Origin: Spirosoma agri
GTDB lineage: Bacteria; Bacteroidota; Bacteroidia; Cytophagales; Spirosomataceae
DNA: 64,000 nucleotides
Reading direction: 5' to 3'
NCBI RefSeq assembly: GCF_010747415.1
Contig: NZ_JAAGNZ010000005.1
Span: 62,001-126,000, forward strand
Shown: positions 62,081-64,000 of the stretch, piece after piece
How positions within the stretch are numbered: position 1 is the first letter of the stretch
How the letters are laid out: each line of letters opens with the position of its first letter
Notes under the pieces: model-generated
What the model was told of the DNA's origin: nothing
Seen by the model: only the letters and a program-made list of their open reading frames with translations
Databases searched by the model: none
Made by a program: the position numbers and the translations under genes

Positions 62081-64000
62081 TTATAGTTTGTCCCGCAGAT
62101 ACTCCGCCGTGTAATTCGCATCGGTCATTTTGACCATTTCTTCAGGCGTGCCCGTAAAGGTGACATAACCGCCCGTTTCACCACCTTCGGGACCGAGGTC
62201 AATAATGTAATCGGCGCTTTTGATCACTTCCATGTTGTGTTCGATGATGATGACCGAGTCGCCCTGATTGACGAGCGCGTTAATGGCCGAAAGTAATTTA
62301 CGAATGTCGTGGAAGTGAAGACCCGTTGTCGGTTCATCGAAAATAAACAGCGTGCCGCCCTTGTTTGGATTGCCTTTGCTGAGGAACGAGGCCAACTTAA
62401 CGCGTTGCGCTTCACCCCCGGACAGCGTATTGGCCGATTGACCCAGACCGATGTAGCCCAGGCCGACATCCTGCAAGGGTTGCAGTTTGTCGGCCATTTT
62501 GGGTTCTGATTTCCGGAAGAAGTCGATCGCTTCGTCTACCGTCATCTCCAGAATATCGGCGACATTTTTATCATGTAGCGTCACTTCCAGCACTTCCTGC
62601 TTGAACCGTTTTCCACCGCAGCCTTCGCACCGGAGGTAAATATCGGCCATGAACTGCATCTCGATCTTCACTTCGCCTTCGCCCTGACACACTTCGCAAC
62701 GCCCACCATCAACGTTAAACGAGAAGTGACTTGGCTTGTACCCCCGCGATTTGGAAACGGCCTGGTCGGCCATCACCTGACGCAGATAATCATAGGCTTT
62801 TATGTATGTGACGGGGTTAGAGCGACTCGATTTTCCAATTGGATTCTGATCGATCATTTCAACCGATGATATCCGGTCGAGGGAGCCACTCAGGCTGTCG
62901 TATTTACCGGATTCTTCAGCGGCATCGCCCTTCTCACGCATAAGTGCGGGGTACAGCACCTTCCGAATCAGCGTACTCTTGCCGGAGCCCGATACACCCG
63001 TTACAACCGTCAGCATATTGAGCGGGAACCGAACGTCAACGTCTTTGAGGTTATTCTCACGAGCCCCTTTCAGTTCGATAAAATTCGTTCCTTTCCGGCG
63101 GAATTTGGGTACTTCAACAATTTCGCGGCCAGTCAGAAAGTCTAGCGTGTGGGATTGGTGAGTAACCGCTGTGTCCTGATCGTCGCTACCGATTTCCAGT
63201 CGTCGGGCCGCTTCGTCCTCAATCGTGTCCCACGTTCCTTGGAAGACCAGATGTCCGCCGAGAATACCCGCGTCAGGGCCAATATCGATCAACTGATCGG
63301 CGGCCCGCATGACTTCTTCTTCGTGTTCAACGACGATCACCGTGTTACCCATATCGCGCAGGGATTCCAGAACGCTGACCAGTCGTTTCGTATCGCGTGG
63401 GTGCAGGCCAATGCTAGGCTCATCCAGAATGTACATCGAACCAACCAGCGCAGAGCCAAGCGATGTCGCCAGTTTAATGCGCTGATACTCACCACCGGAC
63501 AAGGAGTTGGTCAGGCGATTGAGCGTCAAATAACCTAGCCCAACGCGTTCCATATAATCAAGGCGGTTCCGAATCTCGATCAGAATACGGTTAGCGATCT
63601 GCCGTTGCTGGTCAGGGAGCTGAATGTCGCGGAAGAACGTAGTTACCTGGGCGAGCGGCATCAGCACCAGATCCGTGATGGACTTACCGGCAATTTTTAC
63701 GTAGCCTGCATCCTTACGCAAGCGCGAACCCCGACACTCGGGACACGTTGTTTTACCCCGATAGCGGGACAACATTACCCGGTACTGCACCTTGAAGGTC
63801 TGGCTTTCGACGTAACTGAAAAACGAATTCAGACCGTCGAAATACGTGTTTCCTGTCCAGAGTAACTCCTGCTGAGCGGGCGAAAGTTCTTTGTAGGGGC
63901 GGTGAATCGGGAAGTCGAAGCGGATGCCATTCTTGAGCAACGGTTTCAGAAACTCCTGATTCATTTTCTCGCTGCGCCAGGGCGCAATGGCTCCTTCAAA
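62081..64000 (-). CDS. uvrA: Excinuclease ABC subunit A, partial (N-terminus off the right edge)
   Basis: The frame is open to the right edge (it continues as AIAPWRSEK upstream of the first Met), so this is the C-terminal part, about 640 of an expected ~940 residues. It includes the first signature and Walker B region (LSGGEYQRIKLATSLGSAL, then MYILDEPSIGLHPRD). It also includes the second ATP-binding domain (VVTGVSGSGKSTLIRKV), a zinc-binding insert (CEVCQGEGEVK, CEGCGG) and the second signature (TLSGGEAQRVKLASFLSK, FDEPTTGLHFHD). UvrA2B recognises bulky DNA lesions in nucleotide excision repair. Confidence 0.98.
   Translation of the reverse strand, partial: FEGAIAPWRSEKMNQEFLKPLLKNGIRFDFPIHRPYKELSPAQQELLWTGNTYFDGLNSFFSYVESQTFKVQYRVMLSRYRGKTTCPECRGSRLRKDAGYVKIAGKSITDLVLMPLAQVTTFFRDIQLPDQQRQIANRILIEIRNRLDYMERVGLGYLTLNRLTNSLSGGEYQRIKLATSLGSALVGSMYILDEPSIGLHPRDTKRLVSVLESLRDMGNTVIVVEHEEEVMRAADQLIDIGPDAGILGGHLVFQGTWDTIEDEAARRLEIGSDDQDTAVTHQSHTLDFLTGREIVEVPKFRRKGTNFIELKGARENNLKDVDVRFPLNMLTVVTGVSGSGKSTLIRKVLYPALMREKGDAAEESGKYDSLSGSLDRISSVEMIDQNPIGKSSRSNPVTYIKAYDYLRQVMADQAVSKSRGYKPSHFSFNVDGGRCEVCQGEGEVKIEMQFMADIYLRCEGCGGKRFKQEVLEVTLHDKNVADILEMTVDEAIDFFRKSEPKMADKLQPLQDVGLGYIGLGQSANTLSGGEAQRVKLASFLSKGNPNKGGTLFIFDEPTTGLHFHDIRKLLSAINALVNQGDSVIIIEHNMEVIKSADYIIDLGPEGGETGGYVTFTGTPEEMVKMTDANYTAEYLRDKL

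Noticed and set aside
1..64000. tRNA genes, rRNA genes, CRISPR arrays, intact transposases
   Set aside because: Looked for conserved arms, spacer-repeat periodicity and DDE-type motifs by eye; none found.

Overview
The window looks like chromosomal DNA from a Bacteroidota bacterium of the Cytophagales, Spirosoma or a close relative. The support is: two type IX secretion (T9SS) cargo proteins, one with a type A sorting tail and one with a gliding-motility type (type B) tail; two TonB-dependent receptors with N-terminal carboxypeptidase-regulatory-like domains, one of them paired with a DUF4249 lipoprotein; candidate -7 promoter boxes of the TAnnTTTG type; few Shine-Dalgarno sequences; and moderate GC. 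No tRNA, rRNA, CRISPR array or intact transposase was seen.

Layout. 1-11.8 kb: a giant secreted protein running off the left edge and translationally coupled to prmA; an ABA4-like membrane protein; an S41 peptidase; a DnaQ-like exonuclease; an ECF sigma / anti-sigma (HEAT) / DUF4097 / DUF4097 operon; and a PPK2 kinase. 12-12.6 kb: msrA with a terminator. 12.6-22.2 kb: an accessory, decaying region. It holds the N-terminal relic of a tyrosine recombinase (frameshift plus nonsense), small orphan ORFs, a 1465-residue mosaic T9SS protein, a LytTR-domain relic, a metalloprotease cut off at its zinc motif, and a membrane acyltransferase. 22.2-29.9 kb: a cupin protein, then a cluster of a small membrane protein, three CMD/AhpD-like proteins, a frameshifted TonB receptor and an MFS transporter, which reads as an uptake and processing unit.

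30-37 kb: a DUF5694-like relic, two paralogous cytoplasmic histidine kinases with unusual insertions in the ATP lid, a stand-alone receiver protein, a YtxH protein and a zinc-ribbon membrane protein. 37-45 kb: a type B T9SS protein, an orphan ECF sigma factor, a DUF2158-like protein, a polysaccharide lyase lipoprotein, a small outer-membrane barrel and a prolyl oligopeptidase, many ending in strong hairpin terminators. 45-52 kb: a secreted SGNH esterase with DUF11 domains, followed by a planctomycete-type cytochrome/DUF1549/DUF1553 protein and its DUF1501 partner. 52-64 kb: an alpha/beta hydrolase, gatC, a PlsC-type acyltransferase and purH, with two copies of a roughly 65-bp hairpin repeat; a polysaccharide flippase; the DUF4249/TonB pair; a TraB/GumN protein; and the C-terminal two thirds of uvrA running off the right edge.

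The strongest candidates for something new are the CMD-TonB-MFS-CMD-CMD cluster, the paralogous kinases with expanded ATP lids, the sigma/HEAT anti-sigma/DUF4097 operon and the hairpin repeat family. Function assignments come from reading motifs only; no database search was possible.
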